A stretch of 64,000 nucleotides of DNA, taken from assembly GCF_002201475.1 (NCBI RefSeq), contig NZ_CP021422.1:2728001-2792000 (forward strand). Direction: 5' to 3'. The notes beneath the pieces were generated by a model. It saw only the letters and a program-made list of their open reading frames with translations, had not been told where the DNA came from and made no database searches. How positions within the stretch are numbered: position 1 is the stretch's first letter; each line of letters opens with the position of its first letter. Both the position numbers and the translations under genes were made by a program. Below, piece after piece: positions 23,641 to 31,628 of the stretch. Source of the DNA: Acutalibacter muris. Lineage in GTDB: Bacteria > Bacillota > Clostridia > Oscillospirales > Acutalibacteraceae.

Positions 23641-24534
23641 TTATTCCTCCTGTGTAGAGGACTCGCCCGCTTCGCCGTCCTCCTCAGAGCCGGAGGGCTC
23701 GTCGGGCATGGTGACCTCCTCGGCGGTGGCGCTCATGGCCATCTCCTTGGCCTCCTCGTACCACTCTCCGTACACCCCGGAGTCGTAGGCCTTTTTCAGT
23801 ATGTCGTTGACCTGTTTTGTCAGGTCGTCCGCGCCCTTTTTCATGACGATGACGTTGGCGGTGTACTTGTCGTCCACCTCGAACTGGAAGCCGGAAAGGG
23901 CCACTTCCGGGTCGTTGGACATGAACACGTCGGCCTGGCCCTTCGCCACGGCCATCGCGTCAAAGTCGCCCTTTTTCAGCTGCAAAAGGCCGGTGCCCAG
24001 GTCCCCGATGGTGACTATCTCACAGCCGGTAAGCTGCTCCTGACACAGGGACTCCTGCAGGGAGCTGGTCTGGGCCCCCACCTTCATGCCCTCAAAGTCC
24101 TCGGGCTTGGTATACTTGCCCTCGTCCTCCTTGCGGACTATCACCACCTGGTCGCTCTCGTTGTCCCCGGGATAGTAGAAGTCAGAGAGGTTGAAGTTGT
24201 CCTCCCGGTCCTGCTTCCAGGAGAAGCCGGAGATGGCCATGTCCACCGTGCCGGTGCTGACGGCCGTTGTGCACGCGTCAAAGCTCATGGGCATTATCTC
24301 CAGCTCGCGGCCCATCTCGTCGGCAATGTAATGGGCCAGCATCATGTCAAAGCCCACATACTGCTCCTGTCCCTGCTTGCTGGTATCCACAAAGGCCATG
24401 GGGGCAAAGTCGGGGCTGGTGGCCACCTTCAGCTTTTCCTTGCCGCCGTCCTTGCCGCTCTCGCCGCAGGCCGCTGCCGCCGTGACTATAAGGCAGAGGG
24501 CCAGGATAAGGGCAAGCATCTTCTTCATCTTCAT
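23641..24534 (-). CDS. Amino acid ABC transporter substrate-binding lipoprotein
   Basis: About 297 residues. The N-terminus is a lipoprotein signal (MKMKKMLALILALCLIVTAAAAC) with the lipobox Cys at the end. The mature part is a family 3 solute-binding protein: KLKVATSPDFAPMAFVD, YVGFDMMLAHYIADEMGRELEIM, and the hinge region MKVGAQTSSLQESL. The tail (about last 18 residues) is Glu/Ser-rich. The start is set by the signal peptide; the Shine-Dalgarno is weak. A consensus promoter lies just upstream, making this the first gene of the transporter operon. Confidence 0.92.
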   Translation of the reverse strand: MKMKKMLALILALCLIVTAAAACGESGKDGGKEKLKVATSPDFAPMAFVDTSKQGQEQYVGFDMMLAHYIADEMGRELEIMPMSFDACTTAVSTGTVDMAISGFSWKQDREDNFNLSDFYYPGDNESDQVVIVRKEDEGKYTKPEDFEGMKVGAQTSSLQESLCQEQLTGCEIVTIGDLGTGLLQLKKGDFDAMAVAKGQADVFMSNDPEVALSGFQFEVDDKYTANVIVMKKGADDLTKQVNDILKKAYDSGVYGEWYEEAKEMAMSATAEEVTMPDEPSGSEEDGEAGESSTQEE

Positions 24535-24571
24535 AATCAACGCACTTCTTTCTGTTTTGATTTCGCTATAC

Positions 24572-24600
24572 ATTATAACCGCATAAATATACATTGTCAA
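24572..24600 (-). promoter_or_regulatory. Promoter of the amino acid transporter/amidohydrolase operon
   Basis: Minus strand TTGACA (24595-24600), 17-bp spacer, TATAAT (24572-24577): consensus sigma-A promoter. Confidence 0.9.
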
Positions 24601-24678
24601 GGGCGGTTTCTGAATTTTCTTACCTTTACATATATTAACATTCAGGGCGGCATATTTTGTGTATTTTTGTCCACGGCC

Positions 24679-24707
24679 TTGCTTAAAGCGGGAATTTCTG
24701 GTATAAT
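24679..24707 (+). promoter_or_regulatory. Promoter of the GH3 gene
   Basis: TTGCTT (24679-24684), 17-bp spacer, TATAAT (24702-24707), 40 nt before the ATG. Confidence 0.8.
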
Positions 24708-24746
24708 ACAGCTATACAACTCCCAATATGAAAGGCGGTAATCCAT

Positions 24747-27539
24747 ATGAAAATCTTTGACCCGGGCGCATACGCCGCCCTTGCCCGCAGAACGGTGGCC
24801 GAGGGCTGTGTGCTCCTTCGCAACGACGGCCCGGTGCTGCCCTTTGCACAGGGCGCTAAAGTGGCGGTGTTCGGCCGCAGCCAGTTCAACTACTACAAGT
24901 CCGGCACGGGCTCCGGCGGGCTTGTGAACACGGGCCATGTGCCAAGCATAACCGAGGGCCTTGAAGCCTCCGGCGCTGTGAAAGTGGACGCAAAGCTCAA
25001 GGCCGAGTATGAGTCCTGGATAGTTGACCACCCCTTCGACGAGGGCCAGGGCTGGGCCAACGAGCCCTGGTATCAGGAGGAGATGCCCCTCTCCGAGGAG
25101 ACGGTCCTTGCCGCCGCGGGGCGCAGCGACGCGGCAGTGGTGATACTGGGCCGCACGGCGGGCGAGGATAAGGACAGCTCCAACCTTGAGGGCAGCTATC
25201 TGCTGGCAGGGGCAGAGCGGGATATGCTAAAGGCCGTCTGCGGCAATTTTGAGAAGGTGGCCGTGGTGCTGAACACCGGCGGCATACTTGATATGAAGTG
25301 GGTGGAGGAATACAAGCCCGGGGCGGTCCTGTACGTCTGGCAGGGGGGCCAGGAGGGCGGTCTTGCCGTGGCCGACGTGCTCACCGGCAAAGCGGCCCCC
25401 GGCGGCAGGCTCTCCGACACCATCGCCAAAGACATCGGCGACTACCCCGCCGCAGAGAACTTCGGCAGCGAGAGCCGCAACCTCTATCCAGAGGATATCT
25501 ACGTGGGCTACAGGTACTTCGAGACCTTTGCCCCAGAGAAGGTGCTGTACCCCTTCGGCTTCGGGCTGACGTACACCACCTTCGACGTGAAGCACACCAG
25601 CATCAGCGTGACTGCCGCACAGGCCGGCATGGAGGCCGAGGTGACGAACACCGGCTCCCGCCCGGGCCGCCAGGTGGTGCAGGTCTACTGTGAAGCTCCC
25701 CAGGGTAAGCTGGGCAAGCCCGCCCGGGCCCTCTGTGCCTTTGGCAAGACCAGGGAGCTGGCCCCCGGGGAGACGGAGACCCTGAGCTTTACCGTGCCCT
25801 TTGCCCGGCTTGCCAGCTACGACGACTCCGGCGCCACAGGCCGCAAGTCCGCCTGGGTGCTGGAAGCGGGCGAGTATACCTTTTATATAGGCACGGACGT
25901 GCGCTCGGCAAAGAAGGTGGGTTCGGTCACTTTAGAGGAGACCGTGGTGGAGCAGCTTGAGGAGGCCTGCGCCCCTGTGACGGCCTTTGACCGGCTGCGC
26001 CCCGGCACTTCTGAGGGCGGCGTGTATACTAAAGAGTATGAGCCCACCCCCCTGCGCACAGTGAACCCCATGGACCGGCGGAACGAGAGGCTCATAAAGG
26101 CGGACCCCTGTGCCGGGGACAAGGGCTATAAGCTCAGCGACGTGGCCGAGGGTAAAGTTACCATGGACGAGTTTTTAGCCCAGCTCACCGACGCGGACCT
26201 CTGCTGCATAGTCCGGGGCGAGGGTATGTGCTCCCCCAAGGTCACCCCCGGCACGGCCGGAGCCTTCGGCGGCGTGACAAAGCGGCTGCTGGACTTCGGC
26301 ATACCCACCGGCTGCTGCGCCGACGGGCCCAGCGGCATACGCATGGACTGCGGCACCCACGCCTTTGCCATGCCCAACGGCACCCTTATGGCCTGCACCT
26401 TCGACCCGGAGCTGGTGGGGGAGCTCTACGAGTACGAGGGGTTGGAGCTCAGAAAGAATAAAGTGGACACCCTTCTGGGCCCCGGCATAAATATACACCG
26501 CCACCCCTTAAACGGCAGAAACTTTGAATACTTCTCCGAGGACCCCCTGCTCACCGGGGAGATGGCCGCCGCCCAGCTTTTAGCCCTGCACAAGTACGGC
26601 GTTACCGGCACCATCAAGCATTTCGCCTGCAACAGCCAGGAGTTCCACCGCCACGACGTAGAGGCCGTCATCTCCGAGCGGGCCCTCAGAGAGATCTATC
26701 TGAAGGCCTTTGAGATAGCCGTTAAGGAGGGCGGAGCCCGGTCAATTATGACCAGCTATAACCCCATAAACGGCTTCTGGTCCGCCAGCAGCTACGACCT
26801 TCTCACCACCATACTCCACGGCCAGTGGGGCTATAAGGGCATGGTGATGACCGACTGGTGGGCAAAGTCCAACGACCAGGGCCAGGAGGGCGAGCGCACC
26901 AACACCGCCGCCATGGTCCGGGCCCAGAACGACCTGTATATGGTGGTGCCCGACTCAGAGAGCAACGCCCTGCACGACAACTCCGCAGAGGGTCTCAGTA
27001 AGGGCACGGTGGACCGTGCGGAGTTTATCCGCTCGGCGGCGAACATCTGCAATTTCCTCTTGCAGTCCCCCGCTATGCTCCGTATGCGCGGCATAGAGAG
27101 CGAGCTCGATAAGGCCCTCTCCGAGGCCCCCTCTCTGGACGACGGCGACTCCGCCGAGATGTTCTATGTACAGACCGGCGAGGACAATGCCCTGGACTTC
27201 GACGCGTCCCTCATCGGCATGAGCAAGGGGGACAACACCCGCTTCGGCGTGTCTATAAAGGAGCAGGGGCTCTATAAGCTGATCCTCACACTGCGCTCTA
27301 CGGACCAGAACGACGTGTCACAGCTGCCCCTGTCCGTCTTCCAGGACCGCAACCTTCTGGGCACAGCCACCCTTACAGGCGCCCAGCGGGACTGGGAGAC
27401 CGTGGAGTTCAACGTGATGGGTTTCTCCGGGAACTTCTACCTGCGGTTCTTCGCCGCACAGACCGGGCTGGAGCTGAAGGGGGTCAGGCTGGAGATTGTG
27501 AAGACTATGGCGGAGCTGCAAAAGGAGTTCGGGCAGTGA
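24747..27539 (+). CDS. GH3 beta-glucosidase with permuted domain order
   Basis: 930 residues, no signal peptide, so intracellular. The order is reversed from most GH3 enzymes: the GH3 C-terminal domain comes first (AEGCVLLRNDGPVLPF about 18-33, GGLAVADVLTGKAAPGGRL), then a fibronectin III-like domain (about 275-400), then the (beta/alpha)8 GH3 N-terminal domain (about 480-790) with LGPGINIHRHPLNGRNFEYFSEDP, GTIKHFACN and GMVMTDWWA, where Asp703 is the expected nucleophile. This layout is known from a Ruminococcus albus enzyme. It probably releases glucose or xylose from short beta-glycosides, together with the GH31 nearby. Confidence 0.93.
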   Translation: MKIFDPGAYAALARRTVAEGCVLLRNDGPVLPFAQGAKVAVFGRSQFNYYKSGTGSGGLVNTGHVPSITEGLEASGAVKVDAKLKAEYESWIVDHPFDEGQGWANEPWYQEEMPLSEETVLAAAGRSDAAVVILGRTAGEDKDSSNLEGSYLLAGAERDMLKAVCGNFEKVAVVLNTGGILDMKWVEEYKPGAVLYVWQGGQEGGLAVADVLTGKAAPGGRLSDTIAKDIGDYPAAENFGSESRNLYPEDIYVGYRYFETFAPEKVLYPFGFGLTYTTFDVKHTSISVTAAQAGMEAEVTNTGSRPGRQVVQVYCEAPQGKLGKPARALCAFGKTRELAPGETETLSFTVPFARLASYDDSGATGRKSAWVLEAGEYTFYIGTDVRSAKKVGSVTLEETVVEQLEEACAPVTAFDRLRPGTSEGGVYTKEYEPTPLRTVNPMDRRNERLIKADPCAGDKGYKLSDVAEGKVTMDEFLAQLTDADLCCIVRGEGMCSPKVTPGTAGAFGGVTKRLLDFGIPTGCCADGPSGIRMDCGTHAFAMPNGTLMACTFDPELVGELYEYEGLELRKNKVDTLLGPGINIHRHPLNGRNFEYFSEDPLLTGEMAAAQLLALHKYGVTGTIKHFACNSQEFHRHDVEAVISERALREIYLKAFEIAVKEGGARSIMTSYNPINGFWSASSYDLLTTILHGQWGYKGMVMTDWWAKSNDQGQEGERTNTAAMVRAQNDLYMVVPDSESNALHDNSAEGLSKGTVDRAEFIRSAANICNFLLQSPAMLRMRGIESELDKALSEAPSLDDGDSAEMFYVQTGEDNALDFDASLIGMSKGDNTRFGVSIKEQGLYKLILTLRSTDQNDVSQLPLSVFQDRNLLGTATLTGAQRDWETVEFNVMGFSGNFYLRFFAAQTGLELKGVRLEIVKTMAELQKEFGQ

Positions 27540-27570
27540 GCGGGCCCCAGCCCCTGGTCGAGCAGAACTC

Positions 27571-27598
27571 TTGACATTCCACACAGGCGTGATATAAT
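27571..27598 (+). promoter_or_regulatory. Promoter of the secreted His/Cys-tail protein gene
   Basis: TTGACA (27571-27576), 16-bp spacer, TATAAT (27593-27598). Confidence 0.85.
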
Positions 27599-27640
27599 AT
27601 AGTTTACAGCCATATCTTCTCTTAAGGAGTGAAACTACCA

Positions 27641-28576
27641 ATGACAAAGAAATTATCCGCCCTAGCGATGGCTCTCGCCCTTTTCGTGTGCGCGGCGCTC
27701 CTCCCGGCCCCCGGGGCCCAGGCCGCCACCGCCGTCACCGCGCGGCTGCGCCCGGACGTGACCATCGTCATCGACGGCCATAAGACAGTGTTCTACCACG
27801 TCACCGGCCAGCAGGCCCACCCTGTGCTGTATAACGGCTCCACCTATCTCCCCCTGCGGGCCATAGGAGAGCTCATGGGCAGGAACGTGGACTGGAACAG
27901 CTCCACCAAGACCGCCACCCTGGCCGGAGAGCGCACCACCCCGCCCACCGTGGGCACGCCCGACGCGAACCCCGGCTCCGCCAGCGTAAAGGCCACCCTC
28001 CAGAACAGCTTTTCCGTGGTGGTGGACGGCGAGACCCGGGTCTTCCTGGACGCCAACGGCAAGAGGGTGTACCCCCTGCTGTGCAAGGGCTCCATCTACC
28101 TGCCCATACGCGCCATTGGCGAGATAATGGGCAAGGCCGTGGGCTGGGACAGCGCCACCAGCACCGTCACCTTGGGCGGCGGCGATGATGATGACGAGGT
28201 CACGGACGCGGACAGCTTCAGCGGCAACGAGCCCACCCCTTCCCCCGCTCCGGACCCCGCTCCCACGCCGGACCCCACGCCCACGCCGCCCTCCGGCAGC
28301 TCCACTGCCACCATCTCCCAGGCCAAGGCCAGGGATATCGCCCTTAAGAGGGTGCCCGGGGCCACGGCCCAGCATATCACCAAGCTGAAGCTGGACTATG
28401 ATCACGGCTGCTGGATATACGAGGTGGAGCTGGTCTATAACTGGGCGGAGTACGAGCTGGAAATAGACGCCTGCACCGGGGCCGTTCTCAGCTATGACTG
28501 CGACCACTGCGACTATGACTGCGACGACCACTGGCACGGCGGCTCTGGCCACCACAATTCCGGCTGTCACCATTGA
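27641..28576 (+). CDS. Secreted stalk-domain protein with PepSY-like domain and His/Cys/Asp-rich tail
   Basis: 311 residues. A signal peptide (MTKKLSALAMALALFVCAALL, cleavage near AQA) is followed by two copper-amine-oxidase N-terminal-like/stalk domains (YLPLRAIGELMGRNVDWNSSTKTATL and YLPIRAIGEIMGKAVGWDSATSTVTL), an Asp-rich patch, a Pro/Thr linker, and a PepSY-like domain (ISQAKARDIALKRVPGA to CTGAVLSYD). The last 25 residues hold four Cys, seven His and several Asp, a likely metal-binding tail. The ATG at 27641 has GGAG 11 nt upstream; a GTG four codons earlier overlaps that site. Function unknown; cell-surface metal binding or wall association is inferred. Confidence 0.75.
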   Translation: MTKKLSALAMALALFVCAALLPAPGAQAATAVTARLRPDVTIVIDGHKTVFYHVTGQQAHPVLYNGSTYLPLRAIGELMGRNVDWNSSTKTATLAGERTTPPTVGTPDANPGSASVKATLQNSFSVVVDGETRVFLDANGKRVYPLLCKGSIYLPIRAIGEIMGKAVGWDSATSTVTLGGGDDDDEVTDADSFSGNEPTPSPAPDPAPTPDPTPTPPSGSSTATISQAKARDIALKRVPGATAQHITKLKLDYDHGCWIYEVELVYNWAEYELEIDACTGAVLSYDCDHCDYDCDDHWHGGSGHHNSGCHH

Positions 28577-28602
28577 CAAAGCCATATGCCTTGTGCTAAA
28601 AT
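28573..28602 (+). promoter_or_regulatory. Promoter of the SCIFF gene
   Basis: TTGACA (28573-28578, overlapping the previous stop codon), 18-bp spacer, TAAAAT (28597-28602). Confidence 0.75.
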
Positions 28603-28636
28603 AGAGAAAATCTCAACTTGAACGGAGGGAAAAACC

Positions 28637-28786
28637 ATGGACCTTATCAAGACCCTGAAGACCCGCGACCTGTGCGAGAGCGCCAAGAACGGCGGCTGCG
28701 GCGAGTGCCAGACCTCCTGCCAGTCCGCCTGCAAGACCAGCTGCGGGATAGCGAACCAGGAGTGTGAGAACAAAACCGGGGAGTAA
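28637..28786 (+). CDS. SCIFF ribosomally synthesised peptide precursor
   Basis: 49 residues: the six-cysteines-in-forty-five peptide of Clostridia. Its C-terminal half has the near-invariant GCGECQTSCQSACKTSC block followed by NQEC, giving six Cys at 21, 24, 28, 32, 36 and 43, plus an extra Cys at 13. The peptide is modified to thioether (sactipeptide/ranthipeptide type) by the radical SAM enzyme encoded next. GGAGGG lies 7 nt before the ATG. A terminator between the two genes should keep peptide mRNA in excess of enzyme mRNA. The biological role of SCIFF is not established. Confidence 0.95.
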   Translation: MDLIKTLKTRDLCESAKNGGCGECQTSCQSACKTSCGIANQECENKTGE

Positions 28787-28801
28787 TTCCCTTCGGTTTC
28801 G

Positions 28802-28830
28802 GCGCCGCCCTAACCCGGCGGCGCTTTTTT
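28802..28830 (+). terminator. Partial terminator between SCIFF and its maturase
   Basis: GCGCCGCC and GGCGGCGC form an 8-bp GC stem with a 7-nt loop followed by six T. The maturase has no clear promoter of its own, so read-through is expected. Confidence 0.85.
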
Positions 28831-28862
28831 ATGCCGGCATATTATATGGAGGACTGACCAAA

Positions 28863-30242
28863 ATGGTACATCAATATAAGCTTCTGGGCTATAACATAGT
28901 CCTGGACTCCTGCTCGGGCGCGGTGCACGTGGTGGACGAGGCGGCCTACGACATGATACGGTGGTATAAGGACAGAACCCGAGAGGAGATATGTGAAGCC
29001 ATACAGGAAAAATATAAGGACCGCCCGGAGCTGACAAGGGCGGAAATAAGGGGGTGCCTTGACCAGATAGCCGAGCTTGAAAAGGCCGGAAAGCTCTTCT
29101 CCCCGGACAGCTTCGAGCCCATCGCCGGGGACCTTAAAGAGAGGGGCGGCGGCGTGATAAAGGCCCTCTGCCTGCACGTGGCCCACACCTGCAATCTGAA
29201 CTGTTCCTACTGCTTCGCCAGCCAGGGCAAGTTCCACGGAGAGCGTGGGCTCATGAGCTTCGAGGTGGGAAAGCGGGCCCTGGATTTCCTTATAGAGCAC
29301 TCGGGCACAAGGCGCAATCTTGAGGTGGACTTCTTCGGCGGCGAGCCCCTGATGAACTGGCAGGTGGTGAAGGACCTGGTGAAGTACGCCCGCTCGGTGG
29401 AAAAAGCCGCCGGAAAGAACTTCCGCTTCACCCTTACCACCAACGGCGTGCTTATTGACGGCGAGGTGATAGACTTCTGCAACAAGGAGATGTCAAATGT
29501 TGTCCTCAGCCTGGACGGCAGGAAAGAGGTCCACGACCGCTTTAGAGTCGACTATCAGGGCCGGGGCAGCTGGGAGGAGGTTGTCCCCAAGTTCCAGCGG
29601 CTGGTAAAGGCCCGGGGCAATAAGCAGTATTATATGCGGGGCACCTTCACCCACTATAACCCGGACTTTTTAGAGGACATAAAGGAGATGCTCCGGCTGG
29701 GCTTCACAGAGCTCAGTATGGAGCCGGTGGTCTGCGCCCCGGAGGACCCCTCGGCCCTCACCGAAGAGGACAGGCTTATAGTGATGGAGCAGTACGAGAA
29801 GCTCTCAGAGCTCCTGCTGGAGCAGAAAAGGGCCGGTAAGCCCTTCACCTTCTACCACTATATGATAGACTTAGAGGGCGGGCCCTGCATATATAAACGC
29901 GTCTCCGGGTGCGGGTCGGGGACGGAGTATATGGCCGTGACCCCCTGGGGGGACCTGTACCCCTGCCACCAGTTTGTGGGAGAGGAAAAGTATAAGCTGG
30001 GGGACGTGTTCAAGGGGGTCGGCAATGCCGCCGCCCAGGAGGAGTTCCGGGCCTGCAACGTGTACTCAAGGCCCGAGTGCAGGGACTGCTGGGCGAAGCT
30101 CTACTGCTCCGGGGGGTGCGCGGCCAATGCCTATCACGCCACAGGGAGCATTGGCGGGGTGTATAAGGCGGGGTGCGATTTGTTTAGAAAGCGCATGGAG
30201 TGCGCTATCCTGCTGAAGGCCGCGGAGTCTGAGGATTTGTGA
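28863..30242 (+). CDS. SCIFF radical SAM maturase
   Basis: 459 residues. An N-terminal peptide-binding RRE-like region (VHQYKLLGYNIVLDSCSGAVHVVDEAAYDMI) precedes the radical SAM core with CNLNCSYCFA (CxxxCxxC) and FFGGEPLMNW. A SPASM-type domain with auxiliary iron-sulfur Cys follows (CGSGTEYMAVTPWGDLYPCHQ, CRDCWAKLYCSGGC). This is the enzyme that forms thioether cross-links in SCIFF. The ATG at 28863 has GGAGG 10 nt upstream; the longer frame runs back into the terminator. The next gene starts within its stop (GTGA). Confidence 0.95.
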   Translation: MVHQYKLLGYNIVLDSCSGAVHVVDEAAYDMIRWYKDRTREEICEAIQEKYKDRPELTRAEIRGCLDQIAELEKAGKLFSPDSFEPIAGDLKERGGGVIKALCLHVAHTCNLNCSYCFASQGKFHGERGLMSFEVGKRALDFLIEHSGTRRNLEVDFFGGEPLMNWQVVKDLVKYARSVEKAAGKNFRFTLTTNGVLIDGEVIDFCNKEMSNVVLSLDGRKEVHDRFRVDYQGRGSWEEVVPKFQRLVKARGNKQYYMRGTFTHYNPDFLEDIKEMLRLGFTELSMEPVVCAPEDPSALTEEDRLIVMEQYEKLSELLLEQKRAGKPFTFYHYMIDLEGGPCIYKRVSGCGSGTEYMAVTPWGDLYPCHQFVGEEKYKLGDVFKGVGNAAAQEEFRACNVYSRPECRDCWAKLYCSGGCAANAYHATGSIGGVYKAGCDLFRKRMECAILLKAAESEDL

Positions 30243-31573
30243 ACACCCCCCTCTATAGCTTTGTCCAAAACTACATAAGCTCCGACCCCCACCGCCTGCA
30301 TATGCCCGGCCACAAGGGGGCAAAGTTCCTCGGCTGCGAGCCCTGCGACCTCACCGAGATAGACGGAGCGGACAACCTATACGCTCCCCAGGGCATTATA
30401 AGGGAGAGCGAGGAAAACGCGGCGAAGCTCTTCGGCACAGGTGCCACCCTATATTCCGCCGAGGGCTCCTCTCAGAGTCTCCGGGCCATGGTGTACCTTG
30501 CGGCGCTCTCAAAACCCGGCCCTCTGAAGATAATCGCCGGGCGCAACGCCCACAAGTCCTTTCTGACCGCCGCCGCCCTTCTGGACGCGGATATTACCTG
30601 GCTCTACCCCGAGGATTCCGGCTACTCCCTGTGCCGCTGCGGCATAAGCCCCCGGACCCTTGAGCGGGTGCTTTCGGAGCACCCGGACGCGGCGGCGATA
30701 TTCGTCACCAGCCCCGACTACCTGGGCAGCACCTTGGACGTTGCCGCCCTGGCCGGTGCGGCCCATAGCCGCGGCGTGCCCCTGCTGGTGGACAACGCCC
30801 ACGGGGCCTATCTCCATTTTCTAAGGGAGCCCCGGCACCCCATGGACCTGGGGGCGGACCTCTGCTGCGACAGCGCCCACAAGACCCTGCCCGCCCTCAC
30901 CGGCGGGGGGTATCTCCACGTCTCAAAAACCGCCCCGGCTGTCTTTAGGGAGCGGGCCCGTGGGGCCATGGCCATGTTCGGCTCCACCAGCCCCTCGTAC
31001 CTTATATTGCAGTCCCTGGACCTGTGCAACCCATATCTCGGGTCCGGCTATACTGAGAAGCTGGCCGCCACGATAGCGGCCCTTGATGGGCTGAAGCTCC
31101 GCCTGTCCCAAAAGGGCTGGGTTTTTTGCGGGGACGAGCCCCTGAAGCTGACCCTTGACGCCCGCCCCATGGGCTTCACCGGCGGGGAGCTTTCCGCCCT
31201 CCTACAGGCCCGGGGCATATATCCCGAGTACGCCGACCCGGACTTTTTGGTGCTCCTGCCCGGGCCGGAGACTCCCCCGGGGGCCCTGGAGCTGCTGGAG
31301 GAGACCCTCGGTGCCATAGGGCCCTGCCCGGCCTTACCCGGGCCAAAGCTGGAGCTTATCCCGCCCCACAGGGCCATGACCCTCCGTCAGGCGCTGTTTG
31401 CCCCCACGGAGACCGTGCCCCTTGGAGCCGCCGCCGGGCGGGTGCTGGCCGGGCTTTCGGTCAGCTGCCCGCCGGCGGTGGCTCCTGCGGTGCCGGGTGA
31501 GGTGCTTACTGAGAAGATTTTGGAGATTTATGGGTACTATGGTATAGAGGGCGTCAGCGTTGTGAAAGAGTGA
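30239..31573 (+). CDS. Orn/Lys/Arg-type decarboxylase (fold type I PLP enzyme)
   Basis: 444 residues. The N-terminal HMPGHKG motif, YSAEGSSQSLRAMVYLA, PLLVDNAHGAYLHF and the PLP-binding DSAHKTLPALTGGG (Lys215) match the short Orn/Lys/Arg decarboxylase family of Firmicutes (SpeA/Cad-like). It likely makes a polyamine or amine precursor; the exact amino acid is not decidable here. It begins at GTG, with GTGA shared with the maturase stop, so it is cotranscribed with SCIFF genes; this may be position only. Confidence 0.88.
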   Translation: MNTPLYSFVQNYISSDPHRLHMPGHKGAKFLGCEPCDLTEIDGADNLYAPQGIIRESEENAAKLFGTGATLYSAEGSSQSLRAMVYLAALSKPGPLKIIAGRNAHKSFLTAAALLDADITWLYPEDSGYSLCRCGISPRTLERVLSEHPDAAAIFVTSPDYLGSTLDVAALAGAAHSRGVPLLVDNAHGAYLHFLREPRHPMDLGADLCCDSAHKTLPALTGGGYLHVSKTAPAVFRERARGAMAMFGSTSPSYLILQSLDLCNPYLGSGYTEKLAATIAALDGLKLRLSQKGWVFCGDEPLKLTLDARPMGFTGGELSALLQARGIYPEYADPDFLVLLPGPETPPGALELLEETLGAIGPCPALPGPKLELIPPHRAMTLRQALFAPTETVPLGAAAGRVLAGLSVSCPPAVAPAVPGEVLTEKILEIYGYYGIEGVSVVKE

Positions 31574-31608
31574 AGCCTGTGTGGGTTACCCCACACAGGC
31601 TTATTTTT
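31573..31608 (+). terminator. Terminator after the decarboxylase gene
   Basis: A 13-bp stem AAGCCTGTGTGGG / CCCACACAGGCTT with a 4-nt loop followed by ATTTTT; it begins at the stop codon. The GH31 gene converges from the other side. Confidence 0.9.
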
Positions 31609-31628
31609 AGCGAAGTCGGCTGGACCGG

